Part shown: positions 46,859 through 59,500 of the stretch, piece after piece
Layout: the number at the start of each line of letters is the position of its first letter
Position numbering within the stretch: the first letter of the stretch is position 1
DNA from: Theristus sp. LFF4_11
Lineage: Eukaryota; Nematoda; Chromadorea; Monhysterida; Xyalidae
Assembly: GCA_030248135.1 (NCBI GenBank)
Contig: JASANC010002400.1
Span: 1 to 64,000 of the forward strand
Length of the DNA: 64,000 nt
Direction: 5' to 3'
Program-made: the position numbers and the translations under genes
Notes under the pieces: generated by a model
Told to the model about the DNA's origin: nothing
Seen by the model: the letters and a program-made list of their open reading frames with translations, nothing else
Databases searched by the model: none

Positions 46859-49849
46859 ATGAAGCAACGCCGATGGGAGCATGCAAGCAAGCGTAGTGCT
46901 CGTATCGTGATCGTGGGCGCCGGCGTCGCCGGACTCGCTGCTGCCAACCGACTCATCAACCAGCACCATTTTCAGCATGTGCTCATACTCGAGGCAAACG
47001 ACCGCATTGGGGGCAGGATACAGCAGAGCACCATGGGTACGTGCGACAGCCGACACGCACCGCACCAGCGGTTTAGTACCAGAGTACTGTGCTCCTTCTT
47101 CGGCTGATTCGCTGCATTGTATCCTAATACGAGCGCGTTGTAACCATCAAACACACAACACTGTGGTGGTGCTGCGTGACTGTAATCAGAGTGCAATACT
47201 TGAATCTATGCCACAGATGTTGCATTGTTTTACAGTGTTTCACTGACAACATACTAAACTGCTAAACATTAGATAACGGCGCCGTCATCCAACTGGGTGC
47301 TGAGTTCATGCACGACCGTCACAACGAGGTCTACGAGATGGCGAAACATCTGTCGTTGATGCCCTCGAAAAAGGTTTAGAAACAGAAAAAAGAAAACAAC
47401 AACAATGTCGCACATAAACCACCAGAATCCGATACTTGTTCAGGTGCAGAAACGTGCGCAGAACGCTGACGCTCACTATTTTCTGCCGGGCGGCCAAGTT
47501 GTGCCGCAGCGGCTGTGTGACGCGCTTGAACGCTGGTTTGACGAGGCTGACAATCGACTGGACGACATCGGCAAACGGCACAACCAATTCCTCGACCAGT
47601 CCATACAGCGCATATTTGATGGGTTGTTTGAGAAGTTCATCTCTGTACGTTGCTTTGGCTGCTTCAAAATCGTCATGAAGACAGGTAGTCTGTATTTTGA
47701 GGTGGTTTTCAGAAGTACGCCGGCTCTGAACAGGACAAACAAATACTGCGTGCTGTGAAGGAGGCGTCCATAATGAAGGGCATGGAGGCCGAGCACGCGT
47801 GCGGTGACTTGGATCAGGTGATTCGATGCGGACACGTTCACAGTGCAGCGTTCTGATGCGATCGAACGAACTTTTCTGACTGTTTCGCGTGCCGTCCATT
47901 GCAAAGCTTCAGGCGTATTGCAAGCGCATTTGTTGTTCAGTTGTCGTTCCGAGCGTGGTCGATGTGGGAGGGCAGCGGGAGCGACGACGACCGTGGCATC
48001 ATGCTGCCCGGTGCGTACCCGCGCATTCTGCAGCACGTCGCGCAGCAACTGCCGCACTCGACGATTCGCTTGAACGCACCCGTCGCAAACATCGACTGGA
48101 GCTGGCGGGTGCTGCCTGCCCACTGCACAGACACCGACCACAACAACGTTCGACCCTGTCAAGTTCACAGCTGCTCGAAAGTCCCACTCTGAAGACGGTG
48201 TCCTCGGTTATAACACAGTAATGCTGCACAGTCACTCACAAACACATGGCACATGCTGACACGCGTGCTGCTGCAGTGCTTTATGTGCGACCGACTGTAG
48301 AATATTACTGCGTTATAACATACACGGTATTCAAACCAGGACTTCATACGTTTACACGTCACAGTGAACTTTCTTGATTAAATGAACTCTCGTTTCATTT
48401 CTGTGTTTTGTACTGTTGAAATTTTGGTTCAGAAGCGTGCCCCGGTGCTGCTGACGCTTGCGAATGGTGAACAAATTGAAGCCGACCATGTGCTGGTCAC
48501 GTGCTCGCTTGGTGTGCTGAAAACTGACGCGTCCCGACTTTTTACACCGTCGTTGCCACAGCACAAACTTGACGCAATCAATAATATGGGTCAGTTGGAA
48601 ACAGTGAATTCATTGAAATTTACATAATCAGTAACATTCAATTGAACACCGTTGTAGGATTCGACACTCTTGAGAAACTGCACATTTTGTTCGACCAACA
48701 ATTTTGGCCGAATGACGTGGCCGAGATCTGTCTGGTGAATCCGAATCGAAATAAGGTTGTTGACAGCTGAGCTCTGCTGCTGCGCTCAGATTTGTGTGTC
48801 AGTAAAACAATGCATGTTGCAGGCGGACGTGCAGTTGCGGGACATGTTCTGGGAATTCAACGTGAACCTTTGTCAAAAGAATCTGCTCATGGCTTGGGTA
48901 AGGTAGTGTTTTTTTAGTTTTCTACAGTTTTTTTTGCAGTTTGGTATTGTGGATTTATTCAAACGTGTCCGGGCTAAAATGACGTCATTGGCTTTAAAAA
49001 CGCCCGTTCGTCAAAGTACAGATACTAAAATTTCAGTTTGGGGTGACTAATTCGACATTCACCATTTTTTTACGGGAAGAAATCGGCTAAACGAAAAGTC
49101 TGGTATGCTGTGAACGACAAGCGCATGTTTTGCGGCACATGACGTCATTTCAGTGGACAGTTTGAAAAAATAATTCATACTCTCTTCACAGGTGAGCGGC
49201 AGAGACGTCGATCTTTTGGAGTCGTCGAGCGACGAACAATTGGCGGATGCCGTTTACGATGCACTCAGATGTTACACGAACTACGAGGGTGTTACACGGC
49301 CGATTCAAGTGAAACGGTTGGCAAACTTCATGCCAGTTCATCGTTTGCAACTTCCTTGACGTGCCAACTTGCATTTCTTCAGTTCATCGTGGCGTCAAAA
49401 TCCGCTGGCGCGTGGCTCTTATTCGTACTACAGCAAGGCTGCCGACCAGTCGAACTCAACGTACGACGACATCGCTGAGCCGGTCAGCGTGCTCCGCGAG
49501 ATACACGATCTCTACCGGGTTCGTTGCATTCTCACTCTGACTCGAATATTCCATAGAACTTGTTATCGTGTTCGTGTTTGCTGTTGGTGAGTGCACCATT
49601 GCTTTGTGTCATTGTGTTGTGTGCTTGCAGACGCCAGTATTGTTGTTTGCCGGCGAGGCAACACACCCGACGTTCTTTCAAACGGTGCATGGTGCGTACG
49701 AGTCGGGCGTCAGGGAGGCAGCCCGCCTCGACCACTTTTACGAGCACTTGGCTTCTGTGAAACGACGCCACGCGAACAAACGCCAGCACGACAAGAACAT
49801 GTCCATATATTTGAGTGACTTTTTGCACCAGTTGACGACGGCTGGTTGA
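46859..49849 (+). CDS. FAD-dependent spermine/polyamine oxidase
   Basis: ATG 46859 (MKQRRWEHASKRS) precedes the FAD-binding fold RIVIVGAGVAGLAAANRL, then LEANDRIGGRI. Exons follow near 47273-47374 (VIQLGAEFMHDRHNEVYEMA), 47446-47645, 47713-47818, 47945-48110 (GIMLPGAYPRILQHVAQQLP), 48432-48591 (ADHVLVTCSLGVLK), 48658-48755, 48823-48905, 49191-49318, 49381-49517 and 49630-49849. The last exon carries the C-terminal FAD motif LLFAGEATHPTFFQTVHGAY, then ESGVREAARL. These are hallmarks of flavin amine oxidases of the spermine oxidase/acetylpolyamine oxidase type, which oxidise polyamines to give H2O2 and an aldehyde. No clear peroxisomal tail (it ends LTTAG). An in-frame upstream ATG at 46772 is possible. 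A MITE lies in the intron before 49191. Confidence 0.88.
48957..49168 (-). mobile_element. MITE with TTCAAACGTGTCC ends, copy 2 (opposite orientation)
   Basis: Its reverse complement matches the 45671-45879 copy over its length, including ATGCGCTTG and ACTTTGAC...GGGCGTTTTTAAAG. It lies in an amine-oxidase intron and ends just before the next exon's acceptor. Confidence 0.88.
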
Positions 49850-50310
49850 TGGCAAGCCGGTCACATGCTCGCATCGCAGCATTCTAGTACTCTGACATAC
49901 AATGTATTGGACATCCGGTCAAACTTGTTGGTTTGCCTCTTGTGAGTTGCTGTGTTGCCGACATCTTCAGGTTGTTGCATTCTCGACTTATTCATTCATG
50001 CCACTTCATTGGTGCGTTCTGACAGTACATGAAAACACAACTTGAGACCAAATTTTTGATATCTCTGTTTGTCTTTGTAAAAACTGTATTGTTGTGCATT
50101 AGTGTTGTTGGATATGCATTCTGTCGCGACTTTGGCAGTGTGCGGATTCATTCTATCACGGATTTTTTGCAATACCAAAACTACAGTATGATAATCAGCA
50201 GTTTCGTTCACTCTGTGATTGCGGTGTTGCTCACATATTGTACGTTTATGTTGAATGTTGAATGTTGAATGGCGCTTGTTGCACCGCTCGTTTTCACGGT
50301 CATTAAACCG
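49850..50310. other. 3' flank of the amine oxidase, no gene seen
   Basis: AT-rich sequence with no exon recognised on either strand. Confidence 0.4.
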
Positions 50311-50317
50311 AGGCAAA

Positions 50318-50860
50318 ATTATACGATTCGCCGTTTGCTTTTGTTGTTATAGTTTACGATCGGATATTTAAAAAACCTGGTGAAAAAAACATACAAATTA
50401 TAGTGCGCGTGTTGGTATGCAAGGCAAAACAGAGTCCATGACGCGCTCACCACAAAGCAGGCGGCCATATCGGCATAAGCTGACAAACAAGCAAAACAAA
50501 CAAAATGGTGATGCATGATGCATGATAGATCAAGATCAACGCAATCAACATGGGCATATACCATCTGCACACTGAAAAGCTCAACGCCTGTATGGTGCGG
50601 TGCGTGCTAAAGCCCAAATGAATAAATGTAAACAAAACAGAAACGATGCCGACAACACTGACTATTGCTGGCCGTGGTGATTTGTCGTGCACCGTCGATG
50701 CTGTTTGCTTTGGAGACGCAAAGTGACAAAAGAACCAGCAGCAGTGTATGGCTATAAAACGGCCATATTCCTGCAGACACCAGATGTTGCCATAAAAGCG
50801 CCGCTGGACAAAGCTTTCTAAACCAGAAAGGTAAATAAAGACGACAAACTTTCCAATCAA
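50318..50860 (-). CDS. Possible small multi-TM protein
   Basis: A minus-strand open stretch encodes three to four hydrophobic helices: VSVVGIVSVLFTFIHLG, then MLIALILIYHASCITILFVL, and in the adjacent frame after a likely acceptor near 50478, MAACFVVSASWTLFCLAY. The arrangement resembles short tetraspan or MARVEL-like proteins, but no family motif is secure. The start exon was not found. It could also be a chance hydrophobic frame in AT-rich DNA. Confidence 0.3.
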
Positions 50861-50954
50861 CCGTCGATTGTGAGATCTGATTTCCGGGCAGCACGTGTCT
50901 CTTGTGTTTTGGCCTTTTTGTGAGAATCAAGGTCCAGTGGACTAAATCCACTTG

Positions 50955-52400
50955 GGATCAAAGGTTTTTATTGGGCAAGTAAAAACTCGTTTGCCAGTGG
51001 CAGTAAATGGAGCCAATTTTTTTTCAAAATGCCAACGGTTTCACTGGTTTTCAATGAAGTGACCTTTAGTAGTGCTTTCCTCTTGGCCAAGCCATAATCA
51101 ATTCCGGGTGCATGCAGAGCTGTGCCAGCATAACAGATGGTTGATGTAATCGTTGTTACTATCGCTCCAGCGTTCCTTCACACCAGTTTCATTCAACGAC
51201 ACACGACTCTGTTGTAGAAATGAAATCTGCACCGAGATTCATACGGTAGCAACTGAGACTCAGGGTCAGCGGAGAAGAGACACACCATGCCATGCGCGTG
51301 TTGGTCAGCAATAAAATGCAATATAATAAAATCACTGTGGTGAATTGCTGACAATTGCTTTAATACAGTTGTCGATCATCTGTCACATCGACCTTGGCTT
51401 TATTTTCTGCACACACACACACACGCCCGCAATTCTGCCAATTTGGTGTCGCCGTTTTTTTTGTCTTTTCGCTGAAATTTATTGCGTTTGAGACACGAGC
51501 GTACTCTTTTGCACACGAAGCAATATTGAATTTAGGCAAAAATAAGCACGGGGCTGATTGTGGCATTGGGTATCACGCAAGCGACAGATGCCAACGCACC
51601 GAGAGGCGCAGTTTTTGTGCTTCCAGTTTCACTCGTTCCATGATACTTCACTTGTGATCTTGTTTGAAAATAATTTGAATTGTTTTGTGCAACTGGCATT
51701 CAACAAAGACAGACTCTCAAAAAGTGGCAGTCAACATTTTTATTATAATTTAGATGTTGAAACAAAAAAAAACGTTTGTTAACATAAAAATACAACCCAC
51801 ATATTGCACACCGTGTAAACAATGACCAGCATCAGAAGACAATGAAACTAATTTTGCGGTTTTCAAAGCAACATCGCAAACTCGTTGTACTCATCCCAAA
51901 ACTGTGATGCGAAAAAATGCACAGCAAAAGTGAATAAGATCATACATTATAGAACCAGCGTTTTTGAACAGATGCACCCGCAATAAAGCTACGGAGGTTA
52001 TGTTTGTTTTTCGTGAAAAAAAGTTCACAAAACTTAGTGGTCAAAAAATCATTAAGAAAGCATGAAAATGAGTAAAGCCAATTTACAGATCATAAATGAG
52101 ATCCCATACTCCACAAATTTGTAATATCAATGGGCAAGCACAATTGAAAAAATAAGAATAACTGAATGAAATGCAAGAAATTGGGCAGTTTTACACAACA
52201 CGCACAGCACTGTTGAAAAAACAGAAAACAAAAACACCTGATCTTTGGCCACTGACAACCAATATTTTTGAACTGGTGTACAAAAATTAAACGGAAAAAA
52301 CGTTTGAAAAAAACAGCACAACAGTCGTCAGACATCAAGACCACAATTCATAAATACCGGTAGAAAAGAAAACCGTTTTGCGACATGCATCATGCAACGG
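50955..52400. other. Intergenic, no gene seen
   Basis: AT-rich with a short (AC)n run at about 51411. Open frames on both strands are short and lack motifs. Confidence 0.45.
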
Positions 52401-52406
52401 TCACAC

Positions 52407-54382
52407 TCAATTGTGAGCATTGCTTTTCCATGAGCTGACCAACATACGCAACTGCTGCAGTTTGCATTCGTAGTCAGGCGCGTGCATTAAATGGTCACTG
52501 AACTGTTGCATGACTCCGTGAATCGTGGCCGCTCTGTCGTGTGTAGCGCCATCGTTGTCATGATTGTTTGCATTCTCCGTTTTTGTGTTGCTGCTTTTCA
52601 CGTTCACTTGCTGATTCGTCGTCGCTTGTCCGCCACTTAAGTCCATCGGGGTCGTTTGTGGTGGCGGCATCGGAGAAGAGAGTGGCGATGGAAACGGCGG
52701 TGACGGACACGAGAGCATTGAGCTCGCCGACTGCGCTGCCAGCAGTTGCGCCAACAGCGCTGGGTTCTGTGCCAGAAGCGCCGTCTGAAAAGGTTTCGTA
52801 AATTTACGAAAAACCTGTTTCGTGTATTCAACGTTCAAGCGTGACACGCAGATATAAGATCGTGTGAGCTGCTGGCTGCGTAACACCATGATGACCATGG
52901 TGCATCGATCGAGCAGTCACCGATTGAATTGCAGAGCAGCCAATCAATCAGTTGCTTCAAAGTTACGTTCAAAAACGAACCTGCAGCGATGTCATGAACG
53001 GCGAGCCCAGCGGGAACATGCGTGACGCCGGCGACTGCACAAACGGCTTGCACGGCTGCTGCGGCGACGCAACGGCGACGTGCTGCGAGTTCTGCTGACT
53101 CAATATCGACGACGACGACGACATCACTTGACGGTTCTCCTTTGCCGACGGACTATGCAGCTTTGCCGCGCGACTCGACGCAGCGTTGCGTTTGCGTTTC
53201 GTCGGTCTCGACGGTGGCGGTGTGCCGTCGGGTGAGCACAGTGCGCTCGTGCACGTGTCGGCAGCGGACGACGGCGACATCAGCATGGACGAGGACGGCG
53301 CCGACGGGCTGGAGCGACGCAGCTTGGCTGCGAAACGGCTGAACGCTTCCGCCGAGATCTCGTGGCCGGTGTGGCTGATGTTCAGAGTGGTCACACGCAG
53401 CACGTTCTCCGTCCAGCTGTAGTTCAGTCGCAGCATCGCGCGACAGCCGCACGGCAAATAGTTCTGATTGGGGCGTTTGCCTGCGCCTGAAAAACGCACA
53501 GATATAGCGTTGGCGTCTATGATCAGTCATACAAAATGACACCTGTAATGTAAATCTGGCGGCTTTATTGGTGGTTGCGTTCTGTTGGCCAGAACAATCT
53601 AGCCCGCTAATTTGAATAATCTCTGGTCGGTGGGTTGCTTCTTACAAAACGGCGTAAATTATTGCTGGAAAACTCGAAACACATGCACCAAGCGGCCACA
53701 CCATCCACCAAACCTAAGAAACTTCAAAACTCGACATACGACCATGTGACGAACCTCTCATTCGGGGCGCTCCGTAGTGCGCGCAGTGGAACACGATGTA
53801 CCTGTACTTGAACACGTCGCTCGTTGTGCCGTCCGGCATTTTCAACGTTTCAGAGCTGGCCACACGGAACGGGTGGTGGCAGGTCAACTTCCAGCTCTCG
53901 AAGGCACGCTCAAAGTCAGCGTAGCTGTTGAACTTTGCCCCTGCGACAATGTCCGTGTCACTTTCGGTCTGCGGCGGTGACGTGGACGAGGACGAGCAGG
54001 AGCTGCTGTTGTTCTGGTTGACGTTCGCATTCGGGTGATCGACCGAGTGTGCTGACGTCATCGAGCTTGGCGTCGGCGGCAACGTGTGCTCAGCCAGAAC
54101 GTTCAGTGACCCGAGAGCTCCATTCGAGAACAGTGGATTATTCGGATTGTTGCTGGTGCTCAAATCGAACGTTGAATTCGTGTGACTGTGACTGCCGTTG
54201 TTGCTGTTGCTGTTGGTGGTGCTGTTGTGTTCGTTGTTGTCGCGAATCATTTGCTGAATCTGCTGGACACTCAATGACTCGGACGATTCGGGCGCAGGCA
54301 ACGGCGCCACGGCGACCATCGTTGAGCCGCCGCCACCGTTTTCGTCCATTGTCATTGTACAACAGGCACTTCGCAGGTGCAA
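52407..54382 (-). CDS. ZSWIM N-domain-like nuclear protein with PxDLS corepressor motif
   Basis: Three exons splice in frame: 54382-53752, 53486-52981 and 52784-52407. ATG 54382 is used; a later ATG at 54355 is also possible. The Asn/Ser-rich N-terminus is followed by a conserved block split by the first intron: FNSYADFERAFESWKLTCHH, VFKYRYIVFHCAHYGAPRMR, then GKRPNQNYLPCGCRAMLRL and LNISHTGHEIS. This matches the N-terminal DNA-binding-like domain of ZSWIM1/3-type proteins, related to FAR1/Mutator-derived zinc folds with C and H ligands. No SWIM finger or transposase core follows. The middle has basic RPTKRKR (nuclear signal) and low-complexity Ser. The last exon has TPMDLSGG, a PxDLS motif of the kind bound by CtBP. 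It is probably a transcriptional regulator; the target is unknown. Confidence 0.75.
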
Positions 54383-54399
54383 TTCGTGCGACCAAATAA

Positions 54400-56515
54400 A
54401 GTTGTGTGTGTTCCTGATGGGCTGGTCGACAACGAACTAAGGTAGGAAGCATGATATTTCATGAGAAAGTCGCAAAAAGTACGGCAAGACAAGACCAACA
54501 AACAGTTATTTTCAAAAACTAATATCGGAGTTATGGAGGCATAAGACTGGTAATACATGAATGAAGTGAGTCAATAGATCTCCACTGAAATGGCAAACAA
54601 ATGAAAACGAAGCCCATCAATGGCCACCTGCTTGCAGTCTCGTGGGTATAAGATTGACATTGCGTTGGTTTTGGTTGGCAATAACTGAAAGTACACACAT
54701 TACTAAATTCGACCTCAAAAATACCTTTATATCACGCACATACGCGACTAACATCCATGCACGCAGAGACGGATAATGAACGTAAGAAAAACGGGCTTGG
54801 AGGCCACGATGCCGTGTGCCACCCATCTGTCTGTTTGAGCGAATTTATAAAGAGCTGACGAATGAGTGAAACCCAAAAACAGAGCACCATAACACCAAGG
54901 GCAGACGAACGTCTTCAAAAAACCACAAACGCATCAGAGAGAGAAAACGCCAGCCAGCCGGTCACGACGACTGTTGAATGCCCACCGGGACAAACATGAC
55001 AGCTCGCTGAGAATATAATGATCCGGTCAAACATACTGACCACGCACACGAACACACGCACACACACACATACGCACACACACACTGAAAGCCACGTTGT
55101 CGATCTCGCTCGACCCTTAACGTATTCAACAACGGAACAGCTGGAAAGAAAATCGCCACAAGGCGGGCGGAGTCTTGCATGCATTATTATTGCCAACAGT
55201 AAACACACACAACGACACACCATAAAATACGTTGTGACCTGCATGTGCAGCTGTGCAGGCCAGACGCACGACACACACGGGCTGATAGGCTGCCTGCGGG
55301 CCTGGCAAACTGCACAAAATGATGATGTGGATCGCAGGCACTGCGGCTGCAGGTCAACGGGCGGTCCATAGAGTGCACACTGGCGTAATCGCTGCACACA
55401 GCCTATCAGTGCGTATGCGTTGCACCGTAGTGCTGCAGCAACGTGTGCACAATCGCCATTAACAGGGGTCACTAATGGTATATGGGGCAGGCGGGTGCAG
55501 CTGTTGCATGCCAGCACAGCACACACACACACACACACGAAGAGTGACCACAACAACACCAAGCATAATGATGACAAATAACATGCCCCTCGCAAGTTCG
55601 CCCCCAAAGAGAACACTTGGAGCACCAGATGGCAACTCGAAGCGTCGCTACGGGTCAAATAGCTGCGTTCATTCATTCACTGTCATCCGGCGGACGCATA
55701 CACACGGCGCCCAGTGTTACGTAGCAGATATGCAGGCGGTTGCAACGTGCAAGTGCTGCAGCACATTTGCACAACAACAGACAGACCACGCAGTGCTGCG
55801 TGTGTTGAAGCATTCAGTGGAACCGGGTGGATGAAAACAAAGAATCATGGGGGTGAATATGGCACCACCACTGTGACATACACACACTTGAACAGAGATG
55901 CACTCGAGTGCACTTTGACACGGCCACGATCAACGCTGCATTACGCACAGCTGCTATGCACCACAGAAACAATAAAAAAAAAACGATAAGATTTCCAAAA
56001 ATGGGTTGGTCGTGGATGGGCACCGCTGTTTTTGTTGCCATTTTCAACCTGCGTGCACTGTTGTGTTTGTGCTTTGCTCACAAAAGCACGTTGTTGTGCA
56101 CGCATTCGTTTATCCCCCTCCCCCCGATCTTCTTGATCTGGTCGGTTTCGGTCCTCTCTGTGCTCCGATAATGGACGGCTGGCGAAATCTAGAGCTAAAA
56201 GCGACCCCATTGTGTTTTGGCGTCGCACAAGCAGACAGGCTCGAGGCTAACAATGGCTGCAGCAACACGGGTGCTTTTGTGAAAAAATTTCTGATCGAAA
56301 ATGGCATCACACGCGACCAAAAAAACGAAAGGTTCATTCACTGTGACAGTTTTATTGGGTGCTTTCAGACTCAACTCAACAAAAATGGGCTCGGTGAAAT
56401 GATAAAAACTGTGAATAGAAAAGATGAACAGAAAGATGAATGTGGGTTCAAGAATGCAAGATCAGGAAAATCGTATCAGTACAAAAAACAATGAAAAGTG
56501 ATCAACTTCTGAACA
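54400..56515. other. Upstream region with CA microsatellites, no gene seen
   Basis: (AC)n tracts lie at about 55030-55085 and 55517-55540. The long minus-strand frame at 54915-55676 is driven by the CA/GT repeats and Cys-rich low-complexity coding, and lacks any domain. It separates the ZSWIM-like gene from the ion channel 3' end. Confidence 0.45.
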
Positions 56516-56519
56516 AAGT

Positions 56520-59500
56520 TCAAGTCAAGCATGTCAAGGCAAACAGCGCATAGAGCACAGAAATCAAAGTAAACCACATGATCTGAATGAGATCGGCCAG
56601 TTTGCACCATTTCTCACTGTGCACGGCCGTGGGTTGCACTTTGACAGCGTCTTGTTCGTGATCAGCGTTCAAATCAGAATCCTTCTCCTCATTCGAGAAC
56701 ACTTGGAAACCAATTCGATCTTTGACCGTCAGCACGTGCTCCAGAAGCTTCGGATACTGCAGACTGGTTGTCAGACGCATCGAGGCAAGCACAGCAGCAA
56801 AAAGTGCACTCAGCGCAGTGGCCGTGAAGTTGAATGACGCAAAAATCACTGCAACACAAACACAAATCAAGCAGTTGTTGTAAACTAAACGAAACTAACT
56901 AACCAACCAAAGTATAATTGTCATTGCTCTGAAAGCTAGGCGATGACAACATGACAAGTAGTGAAATAGCTGCTTTTCAGTTTTCGCACTGACCAATTGA
57001 CGGAATCGACCCGACCGAGTCAGGCAGTCGAGCGATCAGTTCGGTGAAGGCGATCGTTTGCAGCATCAGATCGACCAAGAGTACGATTGTAGCCTGTGAA
57101 CAATGCAGCGGTGGCAACGGTGTGCTGAGCGAATGATTCAGTTGAACAATGCGTGCATGTTTGTTTGTACGACTGACATGCCATTGATTGTCGAGCGTGG
57201 CCGCAACGAGCGTCAGTGCAGCGGCACACAGCGCCGGCACAACCATCACAGCAAAATGGTAGGGCGCGTGACGACGCAGTCTGAACCAAACGTTGTACAC
57301 CACAAAGGACGCACTGCGATTCTCGCCGAACGGCTTGCTGTCGCTCTCGCGGTCAAACACAACGTAGCTGACGTTCTGCCAAATGCGCTCGATCTCCCTG
57401 AACGAAAAGCAACCATGTCTAAAAAAACCGGTGCACGACCACTGCGACTGTGTTGGTTTGGCACACAGACACACAGCACAGACGCAGCCACACAGAACGC
57501 AGTGTCCGTTGGCGAGCATACCAGTTGGCGTGGTGTCGCACGTGCTCGCCAGTGAGCCAGTCGTTCTGCACGACCGTTTTGTCTTCCGCTGTCTCAGCAT
57601 CGATTTTGTCCAATGTGGTGTCGAACATTATTCTGGCGCCGCAAACCTGTGAACGTTTTTGAAATCATTAGACATCAGCAACTAAGCAACCCTAAAAACA
57701 ACGCAAGCAAAATAATGCACACCAGCAACATGTCACATCAAAATGCTGTCAACACAGTTTCATGAAAAATAGATAACCTGAACATCGTTCGGATAACCAC
57801 TGTAGTCGAACATGCACGTGAACTTCCATCGAACACTTTGCTTGAAGAACACACTGGATCGACCGTCATCGAGGACAACCGCTGCACGCACCCCGTACTG
57901 TTGTTCGAGGTACTGTTGCAGCATTTCTCCTAGATTTGAGCCGCTGCTCGACCAAACAATAAAGTTTGCACTTGTGGCCAGAAAAACGCGCTTGAGATTA
58001 GATCGAATTGAATTTTTGTCACAGTAACTCACTCATTCATCATCACCACCCTTGGCGTCCAAACGCGGTACGTCGGTATGAATACCTCGTTTGTGTTCGC
58101 GAGACCACGCAACGTTGCGTTCGTACAAACAAGCCGGTAGTCGTACCAGTTCTGTGCAACCATTTCGCAATGATACGAGTCGTCATTTCAATGACCATGC
58201 CATGCATAGCGCATTCTCTTCATCTTTATGAAAAAATCGCACAGCACTTACAGTTTCAAGAAACCCGCGTGCCGAGATCGTCTGTTCGTGTTCATTCTGC
58301 GAGTTAAAGGACATCACTTTTACAGGTTAAAATTGCAAGCTTCATATCTGTGAACATGTGCTACCGTTGACAATTGCTCATCGAATGAGCCAGCATTACT
58401 ACTACTACAACCTGTCAACGTGTTGTTGTACTTGTTGGGTTTTTAGGCGATGTTTTTAGCCATGGGGCTAACCCATAGAAGCGTACAGAACGCCATCGAG
58501 TAGGGCGCCTATCGAGTTTTCTATCATTAAGTGCCTATTCACGTATGCACTCGGTGGGGCTCGATCCCCAAGCGCACAAACAATAGTCTAACGCACTAAT
58601 ATTTTTTATTTTGGTCCCGCAACTCAATGCGCGCACTGATAGGTAAACGGTATCATGCACGACGCGGGAATTCAAAACTGACAAAGTGATCCGAGTCCCT
58701 AAATAAGGCCGGGTCACTTAAAGATTGAAACGACAGGGTGTTTCAGAAGTAGTGGGTACGTGTTTGACGCGTTATTTCTCGAGTTCTGTTGAACCATATT
58801 CAATGAAATTTTAGACATTTGTTCAGGAAAGTTCAACTTAGATTTGTGCAAAATTTCAGAAAAATTCATTTACCTGCACACGAGTGACAGAGCAAAACCC
58901 CAAAAAATTCAAAAATGGACCAGAAAATACCAGATCACGCGATACCAGCGGACAACAAAGGACAACACTCAATGCAAATATTCAAAAGAACACTTCAAAA
59001 TGTGTGTGGCGATAACAGCAAACATCAGCAACAACGACAACAGTCAACTCCATCAAATTTCTTCAAGTAGCCACCATGAGCCTCAACGAATCGCTGCACC
59101 TATCCGTCACGGCCAAAGCCGCCTTCTCGCTCATGTACGCTGGTTTAGCACGTTCCAAAAGCCGGTAAATTTGTAAACAAAAACAAAAACAAACAAATGG
59201 GATAAAAAAACATTTCATATTCATGCATGCAACGATTCGGCCGCATACAAGCTAATGTTTCACCCGGTGCCAAACAAGAACCGCCAGTTGCGTGATGAAA
59301 TCAATGTTTTTGTGTGTTTTGCTCTCTCATTCGTGTGCAGATGAATGAATTTCTCAGAAATTTTGCACAATCCTAAGTTGGACTTTCTTAAAGAACTGTC
59401 TAAAATTTTATTGAGTATTGTTCAACACAACTCGATAAATAACGCGTCAAACACCTACCCACTACTTCTGAAACACCCTGTAGTTTCCTTTTACGTCCAC

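Noticed and set aside
54915..55676. 253-codon minus-strand open frame
   Set aside because: It is driven by CA/GT microsatellites and Cys/Val-rich low complexity, with no conserved domain.
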